Source: Plesiocystis pacifica SIR-1 (GTDB lineage: Bacteria; Myxococcota_A; Polyangia; Nannocystales; Nannocystaceae). From it: 38,471 bases of DNA. Positions within the stretch are counted from its first letter, which is position 1. Each line of letters opens with the position of its first letter. Below are positions 1 to 7,930 of the stretch, one piece after another. The notes below the pieces were generated by a model that saw only the letters and a list, made by a program, of their open reading frames with translations, was not told the DNA's origin and made no database searches. The DNA is taken from NCBI RefSeq assembly GCF_000170895.1, contig NZ_ABCS01000069.1:16001-54471 (forward strand), read 5' to 3'. The translations under genes and the position numbers were made by a program.

Positions 1-278
1 TCCTCGACCCCGCGGCGGCGCAGCTGCCAGGCCGCGCACAGCCCCGAGACGCCGCCGCCGACGATCGCCACGGCGACGCGCTCGCGGGCGTCGATGGGGG
101 CGCTCAGGAGCTCGGCGGAGCGCAGCAGGTGGCCGCGCTCGGGGCTCTGGCCGACGAAGGCAGGGGCGACGGGTCCAGCCGCCTCGCGCGGTGCCTGGCG
201 ACAGCCCGCGGCCAGGCCCAGGCCCGCGCCTGCTAGCAGCGATCGCCGGCTCAGGCCCGACTCACCCGACGCACCCAA
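1..278 (-). CDS. FAD-dependent oxidoreductase, Tat-exported lipoprotein (5' part only)
   Basis: The N-terminal ~92 residues are present; the gene runs off the left edge. The start reads LGASGESGLSRRSLLAGAG, a twin-arginine signal (SRRSLL) followed by a hydrophobic stretch ending in AAGC, a good lipobox. Around residues 73-82 comes VAIVGGGVSGLCAAW, the GxGxxG dinucleotide fold of FAD amine-oxidase-type enzymes. No ATG or GTG fits the frame. The TTG at 278 lies six bases after GGGGAG, which sits at the end of the upstream gene, so I chose it; a second TTG six bases earlier is possible. The gene follows the spermidine-synthase-like gene by two bases and is surely co-transcribed. I infer an envelope-bound flavin oxidase, possibly acting on an amine such as the product of its neighbour. 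The substrate cannot be read from this fragment. Confidence 0.75.
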   Translation of the reverse strand, partial: MGASGESGLSRRSLLAGAGLGLAAGCRQAPREAAGPVAPAFVGQSPERGHLLRSAELLSAPIDARERVAVAIVGGGVSGLCAAWQLRRRGVE

Positions 279-280
279 GC

Positions 281-1963
281 TCAACTCCCCGCGCGGCGGG
301 CCAGGGGCCCGAAGCTGGCCAGATCGCGGTCGTAGTAGTGGACCAGCATCTGGGTGTCGAGGCGGTTGATCTCGAGGCCCTCGGGCGGCCGCTGATCGGC
401 CGGGAAGGCGAACAGGCTCGGGACCAGCTCGTCGGCCAAAAAGCGCAGCTTGGTCCGCTCGTCCGGGGGCAGCTGGGTCGGCAGGGCGCCGGGCAGCTCG
501 AGGGGGCTGCGGGCGATCAGGGCGTAGCCCCAGTCGCCAAAGCTGGGCACGTGGGCGTGGTAGGGGCGCGGGTGCAGGTCGGCCGCGTCGAGGGTCTGGA
601 CGATGCACCAAAAGGCCCGCGGCGACAGGTAGGGCGAGGTCGACTGGACCACGGCGACGCCGTCGGGGGCGAGGGCCCAGCGGACCAGGCGGTAGAAGCT
701 GCGGGTGTAGAGCTTGCCCAGGGACAGGTTGTTGGGGTCGGGCAGGTCGACGACGATCACGTCCCAGCTCGCCCGCTCGCCCGCGCCCGAGTTGGCCGCG
801 CTGCGGTGCTCCTCGAGCCAGCGCATCGCGTCGGCGTTGTGCACGTGCACGCGCGGGTCGGCCAGCGAGCCGTGGTTGAGGGCGGACAGGGCCGGCGTCT
901 CGCGGAACAGCCGGGTCATCTCCGGGTCGAGGTCGACGAGGTCCACGCGCTCGATCTCCGGGTAGCGCAGCAGCTCGCGCACGGCCAGGCCGTCGCCGCC
1001 CCCGAGGATCAGCACGCGCTTGGCCGGGGCGTCGCCGAACTGCTCGCGGGCCGCGAACGCCGGGTGGACCAGGGACTCGTGGTAGCGGTGCTCGTCGGCG
1101 CTCGAGAACTGCAGGTTGCCGTCGATGTAGAGCCGGATGTCGTCGCTCCAGCGGGTGATGGTCAGGCGCTGGTAGCGGGTCTTCTTCGAGAAGATCACCG
1201 GCGCGTCGTAGAGCGAGCGCTCGCCCAGGGTCTCGATGCGGTCGCCAAAGGCGAAGCCCGAGCCGCACAGGGCCGCGACCACGAGGCCCTGCGCGAGGAT
1301 CAGCCGGGGCCGCTTTAGCTGGTCCCAAAAGGCCCGCGCCGACCACAGCGCGACCAGGGCGTTGAACAGCCCAAACATCAAGCTCGTGCGCACCAGGCCC
1401 AGCCACGGCAGGAACAGCAGGGGGAAGGTGATGCTGGCCAGCAGCGCGCCGATGTAGTCGAAGGCCAGGACCCGGGCGACCAGGTCCTTGAGCACCTGCT
1501 CGCCGGGCATCAGCCGCATCAAAAGGGGGATCTCGAGGCCGACGCAGCAGCCGACGAGGATCAGGATGGCGAACAGCAGCGGGCGGATGCTGTCGAGGAG
1601 GCCGAAGCCAAAGAACAGCGCCGGCGCCGAGAAGCCCCCGACCACGGCGATGATCAGCTGGACGTGGACGAAGCGCGTGGCCAGCTCGCGCTCGACGAAG
1701 CGGCTGAGGTAGGAGCCCAGGCCCATGGCGCTGAGGTAGACGCCGATGACCAGGCTGAACTGGGTGACCGAGTCGCCCAGCAGGTAGCTGGCCATGGTCG
1801 CGGTGATCAGCTCGTAGACCAGGCCGCAGGTCGCGACCACGAGCACGGAGGCCAGCAGCAGCGAGGGGCGGGGTCCGGCGGCGCTCGGCGGTGCCAGCTC
1901 CGGGTCAGACGCGGGGCTCGGCCCGGGGTCAGCGGGGCTCGCCGGGCCTTCGGGGGGCAGCAC
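281..1963 (-). CDS. Membrane-embedded spermidine-synthase-like aminopropyltransferase
   Basis: This 560-residue protein has a Pro/Ala-rich cytoplasmic N-terminus and about seven hydrophobic segments between residues 33 and 245. A soluble aminopropyltransferase-type methyltransferase fold follows. The SAM/dcSAM-binding motifs are visible: VLILGGGDGLAVRELL, the acidic strand VDLVDLDPE, and VVDLPDPNNLSLGKLYT where spermidine synthases carry the catalytic Asp. Classical SpeE is about 280 residues, so the N-terminal half is an added membrane anchor, as in the 'polyamine aminopropyltransferase' membrane subfamily. Start: a GTG three bases after the DUF350 stop. Its neighbours are DUF350, two DUF4178 proteins and an exported FAD protein. 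I infer modification of a membrane-associated amine or lipid rather than bulk spermidine synthesis. The fold is near certain; the product is not. Confidence 0.88.
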   Translation of the reverse strand: MLPPEGPASPADPGPSPASDPELAPPSAAGPRPSLLLASVLVVATCGLVYELITATMASYLLGDSVTQFSLVIGVYLSAMGLGSYLSRFVERELATRFVHVQLIIAVVGGFSAPALFFGFGLLDSIRPLLFAILILVGCCVGLEIPLLMRLMPGEQVLKDLVARVLAFDYIGALLASITFPLLFLPWLGLVRTSLMFGLFNALVALWSARAFWDQLKRPRLILAQGLVVAALCGSGFAFGDRIETLGERSLYDAPVIFSKKTRYQRLTITRWSDDIRLYIDGNLQFSSADEHRYHESLVHPAFAAREQFGDAPAKRVLILGGGDGLAVRELLRYPEIERVDLVDLDPEMTRLFRETPALSALNHGSLADPRVHVHNADAMRWLEEHRSAANSGAGERASWDVIVVDLPDPNNLSLGKLYTRSFYRLVRWALAPDGVAVVQSTSPYLSPRAFWCIVQTLDAADLHPRPYHAHVPSFGDWGYALIARSPLELPGALPTQLPPDERTKLRFLADELVPSLFAFPADQRPPEGLEINRLDTQMLVHYYDRDLASFGPLARRAGS

Positions 1964-1966
1964 CGC

Positions 1967-2197
1967 TCAGCCCGAGACGGCCGCGCTGATGATCATCGAG
2001 ATCCCGATGATCACCGCGCCCAGGATGATGCCCAGCGAGGTGTTCTGATCTTCCTCGATCTCCTTGCGGATCGAAAAGGGCGTCAGCCACACGATGAGCA
2101 GCCAAAACAGCCCAAAGATCAGCAGGCCGAGGACGGAGTAGATCGCCGCCGAGACGATGTTGTTGACGTTGACCAGTTGTTCTGCGAGGAGCGCCAT
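1967..2197 (-). CDS. DUF350 membrane protein
   Basis: This 76-residue protein has two transmembrane helices (about residues 14-37 and 53-74) joined by a charged loop containing SIRKEIEEDQNTSLGI. The loop and the glycine-rich second helix (GIILGAVIIGISMII) are the hallmark of DUF350. Most family members have a repeated four-helix form; this is a single unit and probably oligomerises. The ribosome-binding site GGAGG lies inside the last codons of the upstream gene, seven to eight bases before this ATG, so the two are translationally coupled. The biochemical function of DUF350 is unknown. Its repeated company with spermidine-synthase-like and DUF4178 genes in other bacteria suggests a membrane complex. 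Confidence 0.88.
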   Translation of the reverse strand: MALLAEQLVNVNNIVSAAIYSVLGLLIFGLFWLLIVWLTPFSIRKEIEEDQNTSLGIILGAVIIGISMIISAAVSG

Positions 2198-2199
2198 GA

Positions 2200-2394
2200 C
2201 TATTTGCCTCCGTGGTAGCCCGACAGGAAGATGAACATCGGCGCGCGCACGGTGCTGCCGCTGCCGCTCGCGCGCGGGGTCTTGCGCTCGACCTTACCGC
2301 GCTCGGGGGTGCTGGTGAGCCACTTGGAGGTGGGGGCCTCGATGAACAGCAGCCCGAGGGCGCCGATGCTGAGCAGGACGTAGATGGCTTTCAT
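2200..2394 (-). CDS. Small single-helix membrane protein, unrecognised
   Basis: This 64-residue protein has one N-terminal hydrophobic helix (residues 3-19, AIYVLLSIGALGLLFIE), then a basic, Ser/Thr-rich tail ending FLSGYHGGK. No family is recognised. It sits between a DUF4178 gene (four bases away) and the DUF350 gene (two bases away), and its 3' end carries the DUF350 ribosome-binding site. Reality is supported by that packing and by GC-rich third positions. I infer a small accessory subunit of the DUF350/DUF4178 membrane assembly. Confidence 0.7.
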   Translation of the reverse strand: MKAIYVLLSIGALGLLFIEAPTSKWLTSTPERGKVERKTPRASGSGSTVRAPMFIFLSGYHGGK

Positions 2395-2398
2395 GGGC

Positions 2399-3709
2399 TC
2401 ACTCCGCGTGGTCGCTCGTGGACCAGCGCTGGCTCTCGAAGGATTTCTTGCGGATGAAGTTGACGATCGGGAAGGCGAGGATCACCAAAAAGGGCAGCAT
2501 GGTGTAGCGGCCCAGGGGGACGTCGCGCTTGATCTCGAGGTTGAGGCTGTTGGCCTTGTGGCTGCCGAAGGTGGTGCCCGGATCGACCTGGGTGGCGACC
2601 TGGAGGATGTACTTGCCGCCCTCGACCCCGCCGATGACGACGCGCTTGGGGTTGGTGCCCTCGCTCCACGACTCGCCGTCGTCGACCCCGCTCCACGCGT
2701 CGACCTCGAGGGGGACGCTCACGGCCTCCTCGGTCTCGGCGTCGACGAGCAGCACGTCGGCGAAGGCCCAGGAGTTGGTCATGCCGCCGGCGACGAACTC
2801 GAACTCGAGGTTGGTCTCGACGCCCGGGGTGCCGAACTCGAGGGTCTCGGTGGCGCTCCCGCCGATGGGCAGGGACGCGTTGTAGACGACCTCGTTGTCG
2901 CGGCCGCCGACGTAGCCGACCACGGCGACGAGCCACAGGATCATCAGGACCACGAAGGCGGCCTTGTAAAACCAGGTCTGGTGGGGGTTGGGCGCGGCCG
3001 GGTGCACGCCAGAGCTCGGCGGCGGGTTGCCGGGCATCTGGAAGGCGCGCCACACCTCGCTGGCGTCGATGGGCCGCATCTGGGTGAAGTTGAGGTCCTG
3101 GCCGTGCTCGGTGGCCTGGACCTCGATGGACACCAGCTTGGGCGGGCAGATGTAGTCGTTGGCCTGGGCGACGTCGTTGGCCAGCACGCGCCACGGGAAC
3201 TCGCCCTCGACGTAGGTCGTGCGCGCGTTGGCGGAGCTGAAGTGCTTGTAGGTGTCGCCCTCCCAGGTGGCCTCGGGGCGCAGGCCGGAGACCACCTTGA
3301 CCGCGCCGTCGAGGCCCCCGCCGAAGCTCCACTGGCCGTCGCTCATCTGGTAGATGAGCCAGCGGTAGCCCGCGTAGGGGTTGAACAGCAGGAACTCCTG
3401 CCACGGGTAGGTCATGCCCATGGACACGACCTCGCGCCAGGTGATGCCGATGATCTCCCACTCGGTGTCGTCGAGGGTGCAGCGCTTGTGCAGCGGGAGG
3501 ATCGAGGGCCGGCGCTGTCGCTCGGCGCGCTGGAGGATGTCGAGGTTGCCGTCGTGCTCGGGCTTGCAGACCGTGCCGCAGTAGCTGCACGCGACCTGCT
3601 CGGCGCCGCCGAAGCCCCGCAGGGTGATCGGGGCGCCGCAGGCCGGGCACTCGATGGCGCCGGCTTGGGCCTCTTCGCGGAACAGCTTGGTCGGCGGCGG
3701 GGCGTTCAT
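2399..3709 (-). CDS. Zinc-ribbon DUF4178 membrane protein
   Basis: This 436-residue protein starts with a zinc ribbon (C21, C24, C41, C44: ECPACG and CSYCG). A DUF4178-like beta-rich region (about residues 75-215) contains the typical EWEIIGITWREV, WQEFLLFNPYAGYRWL and DGQWSF strings. A transmembrane helix follows at about 243-268 (FVVLMILWLVAVVGYV). A second beta domain is probably outside the membrane, and a final helix near 400-420 ends in a basic RKK tail. So the ribbon and DUF4178 face one side of the membrane and the second domain the other. It lies ten bases downstream of a shorter paralogue and starts with ATG. DUF4178 has no assigned activity. I infer a scaffold or sensor for the neighbouring DUF350 and aminopropyltransferase proteins. 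Confidence 0.85.
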   Translation of the reverse strand: MNAPPPTKLFREEAQAGAIECPACGAPITLRGFGGAEQVACSYCGTVCKPEHDGNLDILQRAERQRRPSILPLHKRCTLDDTEWEIIGITWREVVSMGMTYPWQEFLLFNPYAGYRWLIYQMSDGQWSFGGGLDGAVKVVSGLRPEATWEGDTYKHFSSANARTTYVEGEFPWRVLANDVAQANDYICPPKLVSIEVQATEHGQDLNFTQMRPIDASEVWRAFQMPGNPPPSSGVHPAAPNPHQTWFYKAAFVVLMILWLVAVVGYVGGRDNEVVYNASLPIGGSATETLEFGTPGVETNLEFEFVAGGMTNSWAFADVLLVDAETEEAVSVPLEVDAWSGVDDGESWSEGTNPKRVVIGGVEGGKYILQVATQVDPGTTFGSHKANSLNLEIKRDVPLGRYTMLPFLVILAFPIVNFIRKKSFESQRWSTSDHAE

Positions 3710-3718
3710 GGCAGCGAC

Positions 3719-4396
3719 TCAGCTGGCAGCCGGCGGCTTGGCGGGGGCCCAGCCGGCGAAGCGTCGAAGGGGGAAGAGGCCGACCTCGGCCAGGCGGACG
3801 GCGCGGCCAAAGTAGGGCTGGGGCGCGGGGTCGCGGGGGTCGGTGCCCCAGTCGAGGGTCACGAACTCCCCGCCGTAGCCGCGCAGGTCCACGCTCCAAA
3901 AGCGCATGCCCGGGGCGGCGGCGAAGGGCAGCATGCCCTCGGCGCCCACGTAGGCCGCGCCCCGGCGATCGACGGCGACCAGGGGTCGGCCGGCGACGCG
4001 GTACTCGTGGCCGATGGCGAAGTCGGCGTAGCCCGGGATGCGCCCCGCGACCTGGTTGGGGTCGATGGGCCGGGTGATCGAGAAGTGGCCCTGGGCGTCG
4101 GCGAGCCAGCCCGTCGTGCCGTCGGCGAAGCTCAAGAACCACTCGTTCCAGGTCCCGCGCTCGTACTCGACCTGCAGGCGGCCGTCGACGACGAAGGGCA
4201 CGCTGTCAAAGCGGCCCTTGGAGTGGAGCAGGACCGGGCTGCCGTTGTCGACGAGGGCGCTGACCTTGCCGACCAGCTCGACGTCCACGCTCGTGCGCAC
4301 GACGGTGCTGTTGCAGTACTCGCAGACCGCCGAGACCGCGGTCCCGCGGAACTGGATGGGCGCCCCGCACTCGGGGCAGAAGATCTGCTCGCTCAT
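3719..4396 (-). CDS. Zinc-ribbon DUF4178-type protein, short paralogue
   Basis: This 225-residue protein begins with a zinc ribbon (C7, C10, C25, C28: FCPECG and CEYCN) like that of the next gene. One DUF4178-like beta domain follows, with GTWNEWFLSFADGTTGWLADAQGHFSITRPI and a Tyr/Gly-rich second half. It has no transmembrane segment, so it is probably soluble or held at the membrane by its partner. The C-terminus is Pro/Ala-rich. It lies 38 bases downstream of the first gene of the operon and ten bases upstream of the long paralogue. The two probably arose by duplication and may form a heteromer. The DUF4178 assignment rests on motif similarity by eye. Confidence 0.8.
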   Translation of the reverse strand: MSEQIFCPECGAPIQFRGTAVSAVCEYCNSTVVRTSVDVELVGKVSALVDNGSPVLLHSKGRFDSVPFVVDGRLQVEYERGTWNEWFLSFADGTTGWLADAQGHFSITRPIDPNQVAGRIPGYADFAIGHEYRVAGRPLVAVDRRGAAYVGAEGMLPFAAAPGMRFWSVDLRGYGGEFVTLDWGTDPRDPAPQPYFGRAVRLAEVGLFPLRRFAGWAPAKPPAAS

Positions 4397-4434
4397 GCGC
4401 TGGGCTGACTATGCCACAGCGCCGGAGGGGGTGC

Positions 4435-4884
4435 TCAGCGCGATCCTGGGCGAACGCCCACGTGCTGGACCATCCACAAGCGGATGGCGAACTCGAGGTC
4501 GCTTCCCAGCTTGCGCCCGGTCTGATCGGTGATCTCGACCTTGCGCCGGCCAAAGTCCCGGGCTGTCACGCGGACGTGCAGCGAGCACTCCTCGACGACC
4601 ACGAGCAGCAGCCCCCCCGGGAAGGCGCGGTTTCGCGGGCGCTTGGTCGGCGGCGGGTAGAGCTCGATGGCGACGGGGACGTGGGTGCCATGGTCGCGGC
4701 GGCTGAGGGTCCCGCGGTGCCGCTCGGCGATCTGGCGCAGACCCTCGAGGGCCTCCTCGACGTCCCTGCGCAGTCGGTCCCAGTGGACCTGGGCGTGGTG
4801 CCAGGTGTCCAGAGCGTCTCCGCGATCGCGCTGGTCGAGCGCCACCCGCACCTTCGTCGCCCAATCCCTCGACCGAGTCGCCAT
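4435..4884 (-). CDS. Unrecognised soluble protein, first gene of the DUF4178/DUF350 operon
   Basis: This 149-residue protein is not recognised. Its first half is charged and helical (HAQVHWDRLRRDVEEALEGL). The second half alternates hydrophobic and polar residues like beta strands (GGLLLVVVEECSLHVRV, RKVEITDQTGRKLGSDLEFAIRLWMV). It has no signal peptide or membrane helix. TAGAGT ends six bases before its ATG, a leaderless-type promoter shared with other genes here, so this is probably the operon's first gene. I infer a regulator or cytoplasmic partner of the membrane proteins downstream, from position alone. Confidence 0.7.
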   Translation of the reverse strand: MATRSRDWATKVRVALDQRDRGDALDTWHHAQVHWDRLRRDVEEALEGLRQIAERHRGTLSRRDHGTHVPVAIELYPPPTKRPRNRAFPGGLLLVVVEECSLHVRVTARDFGRRKVEITDQTGRKLGSDLEFAIRLWMVQHVGVRPGSR

Positions 4885-4890
4885 GGGAAG

Positions 4891-4896
4891 ACTCTA
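4891..4896 (-). promoter_or_regulatory. -10 box TAGAGT, leaderless promoter of the DUF4178/DUF350 operon
   Basis: On the minus strand TAGAGT is followed by six bases and then the ATG at 4884. A -10 hexamer this close puts the transcription start at or next to the start codon. No ribosome-binding site can fit. The same arrangement occurs at five other genes here. No -35 box is evident. Confidence 0.6.
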
Positions 4897-4960
4897 GTGC
4901 GGCGTCCAGCCCTGGCCAGCGCGCGCGCGGGCTCGAGCCCAGCGCAGCATTTCGCCCCAT

Positions 4961-4997
4961 GCCCCGCTCGGGGCGGGATCGGCCCGAGCGCGCTCGG
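4961..4997 (-). terminator. Two tandem GC hairpins downstream of the HTTM gene
   Basis: GCCCCGCTCGGGGC (4961-4974) is a hairpin with a 5-bp stem, and CCGAGCGCGCTCGG (4984-4997) is a perfect 14-base palindrome. They lie 14-50 bases beyond the HTTM stop codon and before the next operon's promoter. There is no T tract, so termination efficiency is uncertain. Confidence 0.45.
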
Positions 4998-5010
4998 AGC
5001 GTGGTTGCGA

Positions 5011-6009
5011 TCAGGTGCCGAGCGCGGGGGGCTCGGGGTGCTCCGAAGGGCGATGAAACAGCCGCAGCCGCCGGATCCACTCGGGCGGAATGAACAGCAG
5101 ATAAAAGCAGCACATTTGTAGGCTGAAATAGATCAGCTGATCCATCGTGATTGCGACGACCACATGCAGCCCAATACCGAGGCAAAGCGCCACAGGCCAG
5201 AGTCGACGAATTCCGAACAACAAGGGCGCGAGGAGCTCGAACCACAGGGCGAGCGCCTCGAGCACACCCCACACCCAGTGCGGGAAGTGGCGCAGCATCC
5301 AGGCCGTGGCGTCGGTCATGTAGATGCCCTGAACCTGCATCCACAGGATGTCATCGGCGTCTAGCCAGTCACCGTTGATGATCTTGCACAGGCCCGAGGC
5401 GAAGTACTGGGCGACCACCAGGACCTGCAGCATGCGGGTCGGCCAGGCGCGCTGGAGGTGGGGGAGGGGCTCGGGGCTGGAAACTTTAGTTGCCGTCGAG
5501 TCCGCTACTTGTGTAGCCATTGAGTCCCCATCCGCAATCGGCCCACTGTCCGGTTTTGAATCCGGCCCACGATGGGGTGTGGAGACCGGTTGGGGGTCGG
5601 GGGCGATCGCCAGGATGAACAGGCCGATGACGAACAGGCGGTTGATGGTGAAGGCCGCGATGGGATCGACCATCAACACGTAGACGGCGCTGACGACCAG
5701 CACCCACAGCGCGGGCTTGCGCGCGAAGCCGAGGATCAGCGCCCCGAGGGCGCCAAAGAAGATCACCCCGACGACGGGCAGCCAGGCCTCGGGGATCAGC
5801 GGGACGCCGGGGGCGTTGCGTGGGTCGACGGCGGCCGAGGGGTGGTAGCCCGCGCTCGTCAGCCACTCCGGCGCGAACCGGGCCCAGGCGGCGAAGTAGA
5901 TCAGCATGGACCAGGCCCAGGCCTGGCGGAAGGCGACGAAGGGCAGGGGGTCGACGGGCGCGTGCCAAAAGCGCTGCCATCGCTCGGCCACGGCGGTCAC
6001 GGCGGTCAC
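5011..6009 (-). CDS. HTTM-domain membrane protein (vitamin K-dependent carboxylase-like)
   Basis: This 332-residue polytopic membrane protein begins VTAVTAVAERWQRFWHAPVDPLPFVAFRQAWAW. The opening Arg/Trp-rich segment followed by FRxAWAWSMLIYFAAW, then YHPSAAVDP in the first loop, matches the HTTM family (horizontally transferred transmembrane domain, related to gamma-glutamyl carboxylase). Further helices include VVGVIFFGALGALILGF, WVLVVSAVYVLMV and LFVIGLFILAIAP. A low-complexity Ser/Asp/Pro loop (about 155-190) precedes FASGLCKIINGDWLD. The GTG start overlaps the upstream stop as GTGA, so the two genes are translationally coupled. An upstream extension in the same frame is only the shadow of that gene. 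Bacterial HTTM proteins have no settled reaction; carboxylation is a family-level guess. Confidence 0.82.
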   Translation of the reverse strand: MTAVTAVAERWQRFWHAPVDPLPFVAFRQAWAWSMLIYFAAWARFAPEWLTSAGYHPSAAVDPRNAPGVPLIPEAWLPVVGVIFFGALGALILGFARKPALWVLVVSAVYVLMVDPIAAFTINRLFVIGLFILAIAPDPQPVSTPHRGPDSKPDSGPIADGDSMATQVADSTATKVSSPEPLPHLQRAWPTRMLQVLVVAQYFASGLCKIINGDWLDADDILWMQVQGIYMTDATAWMLRHFPHWVWGVLEALALWFELLAPLLFGIRRLWPVALCLGIGLHVVVAITMDQLIYFSLQMCCFYLLFIPPEWIRRLRLFHRPSEHPEPPALGT

Positions 6010-6626
6010 GGCTGGGCCTCCTCGGCGAACAGCTCGGCGACCGCGTAGGTAGCGATGACCCGGCGGCGGCGAGCGGGGACCTCCTCCCAGCGCGGGTGGC
6101 TCCAGCCTTTTTCGGGCGGGGGGTCGCCGGGCTCGGGGATGATCCAGGTGCGGCTGAAGCGGACCTTCTCCGGGGGCGCCTCGTCGGGGTGCCGCGCCAT
6201 CCACTCGAGCACGACCCAGCGCGCGAGCTCCTCGGTCCGCGGCCCGGCCTTCGCGCCCCAGTCGACCATCAATCGGTGGTAGCGGGTCCGGCGGCCGAAG
6301 GGCTGCATGGGAAAGAGCTCGGCCTGGTCGAGGGTCTCCCAGCGCACGCCGTCGGCGAAGCGCGCCTGGATGTAGTAGCTGCTCCACCCCTGGGGCTTGC
6401 GGGGGAACAGGCAGGCAATGTTGTGCAGCTTGGCCAATACCCAGTTGCCGGGCAGCCCGCGCTGGAGGGTGGCCCGCATGCCCATGGGGATCAGCAATAC
6501 GAGGATGAAGCCAGCCACCGCCAGGCGATCGCGCCAGCGCGGCGCGAAGCGCTCAGCGATCGCCTCGGGGCCAGGGGCCTCGGGCGCGGGGGGCTCGTCG
6601 GTCGGAGTGGGGGTCGTCGCGCTCAC
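6006..6626 (-). CDS. Single-helix membrane partner of the HTTM protein (DUF5819-like)
   Basis: This 206-residue protein has a Pro/Ala-rich N-terminus, a basic patch (RFAPRWRDR), one transmembrane helix (about residues 34-52, LAVAGFILVLLIPMGM), and a C-terminal domain presumably outside the cytoplasm. That domain contains NWVLAKLHNIACLFPRKPQGWSSYYIQARFADG and a Trp/Arg-rich stretch. It begins with GTG and ends in a four-base overlap with the HTTM gene. HTTM genes in actinobacteria often pair with DUF5819 proteins of this size and topology, and this one resembles them by eye, though I cannot prove it. The tight coupling suggests a one-to-one complex. Confidence 0.7.
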   Translation of the reverse strand: MSATTPTPTDEPPAPEAPGPEAIAERFAPRWRDRLAVAGFILVLLIPMGMRATLQRGLPGNWVLAKLHNIACLFPRKPQGWSSYYIQARFADGVRWETLDQAELFPMQPFGRRTRYHRLMVDWGAKAGPRTEELARWVVLEWMARHPDEAPPEKVRFSRTWIIPEPGDPPPEKGWSHPRWEEVPARRRRVIATYAVAELFAEEAQP

Positions 6627-6671
6627 CGTCGGTCGATGGTCCCCCGTCCTTTGTTGCGAATCAAACCGTCA

Positions 6672-6689
6672 GCGGGCATCGTCGCCCGC
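6672..6689. promoter_or_regulatory. Small inverted repeat between divergent genes
   Basis: GCGGGC-ATCGTC-GCCCGC forms a six-base-pair stem with a six-base loop. It ends five bases before the ATG of the flavoprotein gene, inside the 68-base divergent gap. It may be an operator or a 5'-leader hairpin. GC-rich stems of this length arise often by chance. Confidence 0.25.
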
Positions 6690-6694
6690 AGCCC

Positions 6695-7918
6695 ATGAGC
6701 TCCGCTCGCCACAGCGACGTGTTGATCCTCGGCGCCGGACCAGCCGGCTGCGCCGCGGCCTATGACCTGGCGGCGGCGGGCCTGAGCGTGCGCTTGCTCG
6801 ACAAGCACGAATTTCCCCGGCCCAAGCCCTGCGCGGGCGGGCTGACCATGCGCACGGTGTCGGCGCTGCGCTACTCGATCACCCCGGTCATCGAGCGCGT
6901 CGCCGACGACTGGATGCTCGGCCTGGGCATGAACGAGGCCACGCGCATGGGCGCGTGGCCGGCCAAGCCCATGCCGATCGTAGCGATGACCGTGCGCTCG
7001 CGCCTGGACGCCTACTGCCTCGAGCAGACCAAGGCCGCCGCGGGGGTGACCTTCGAGCGCAACGGCAAGGTCCGCGAGCTCGCCCGGCTGGGCTCCGAGG
7101 GGGGCTCCGAGGGGGGCGCCAACGAAGGCTGGTCGCTGCGCACCGAGGACGCCCACTACACCGCGCGCTACTTCATCGGCGCCGACGGGGCCAACGGCGT
7201 GAGCGCCAAGCTGCTCGGGCGCGCCGCCGGGCACCACGCGCGCGACAGCTTCGCCGCCGCCGTCGAGGCCGAGGTGCCCATCGACGATCCCCTGCGCTTC
7301 GCCATGGAGATGCGCCTGGACTACGTGCCCCGGGGCTACGCGTGGATCTTCCCCAAGGGCGACCACCTCAACGTCGGCATCTACGCCCGCGGCTCGGTCA
7401 AGGGCCTCAAGGCCTCCCTCGTCGAGTTCGTGCGCGCGCGCTTGGACCAGACCCTCGAGACCCGGGACATCGTCGGCTGGCGCGTGCCCGTGAGCGGCCA
7501 GGACCGCGCGCCCCGGACCGACGGGGCCTTCCTCGTCGGCGACGCGGGCGGCCTGGCCGAGCCGATGTTTGGCGAGGGCATCTTCTACGCCATCGCCAGC
7601 GGGCAGGCGGCGGCGCAGACCATCGCCGAGGTCGAGGCGGGCCGCAGCGCGGCCGCGATGGCGTCGCGCTTTGCTCGGCTGCGGGCGCCCATCGACCGGG
7701 ACCTGCGGGCCTGGACGAGCTTCGCCGAGATCCTCGATCGCAACCCGGCGCGGGTCCACTGGGCGCTCAGCCTCGGGTCCGTACGCTGGGGCGTGATGAA
7801 GTCGACGATGATCGGGTGGACGCTGACCGAGACGCTGTGGCGGCTGTTCTTGTTGCCCGTCGCGCGCATGCCAAGGGCCACCCGAGCGCGCCTGCCAGCG
7901 CTCGAGCGCGGGCCCTGA
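6695..7918 (+). CDS. Geranylgeranyl-reductase-family flavoprotein
   Basis: This 407-residue FAD protein opens with a Rossmann fold, DVLILGAGPAGCAAAYDLAAAG, followed by RLLDKHEFPRPKPCAGGLT, the family's conserved K-x-C-x-G-G-L segment. The FAD-ribityl motif VGDAGGLAEPMFGEGIFYAIASG sits near residues 280-300. RGYAWIFPKGDHLNVGIYARG is the usual middle motif. The length matches the family (about 400). Relatives reduce isoprenoid chains of chlorophyll, archaeal lipids or menaquinone, or hydroxylate aromatics. No photosynthesis genes are near, so reduction of a quinone or other polyprenyl tail is the likeliest role. It is divergent from the HTTM pair and convergent with msrA, with only 12 bases between stops. 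Confidence 0.87.
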   Translation: MSSARHSDVLILGAGPAGCAAAYDLAAAGLSVRLLDKHEFPRPKPCAGGLTMRTVSALRYSITPVIERVADDWMLGLGMNEATRMGAWPAKPMPIVAMTVRSRLDAYCLEQTKAAAGVTFERNGKVRELARLGSEGGSEGGANEGWSLRTEDAHYTARYFIGADGANGVSAKLLGRAAGHHARDSFAAAVEAEVPIDDPLRFAMEMRLDYVPRGYAWIFPKGDHLNVGIYARGSVKGLKASLVEFVRARLDQTLETRDIVGWRVPVSGQDRAPRTDGAFLVGDAGGLAEPMFGEGIFYAIASGQAAAQTIAEVEAGRSAAAMASRFARLRAPIDRDLRAWTSFAEILDRNPARVHWALSLGSVRWGVMKSTMIGWTLTETLWRLFLLPVARMPRATRARLPALERGP

Positions 7919-7930
7919 TCAACCTTCGAG

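Noticed and set aside
2384..4408. 674-codon open frame on the plus strand
   Set aside because: It lies antisense to two DUF4178 genes. Its Val/Asp/Gly/Ala-rich product is the usual mirror frame of GC-rich genes and has no recognisable motif.
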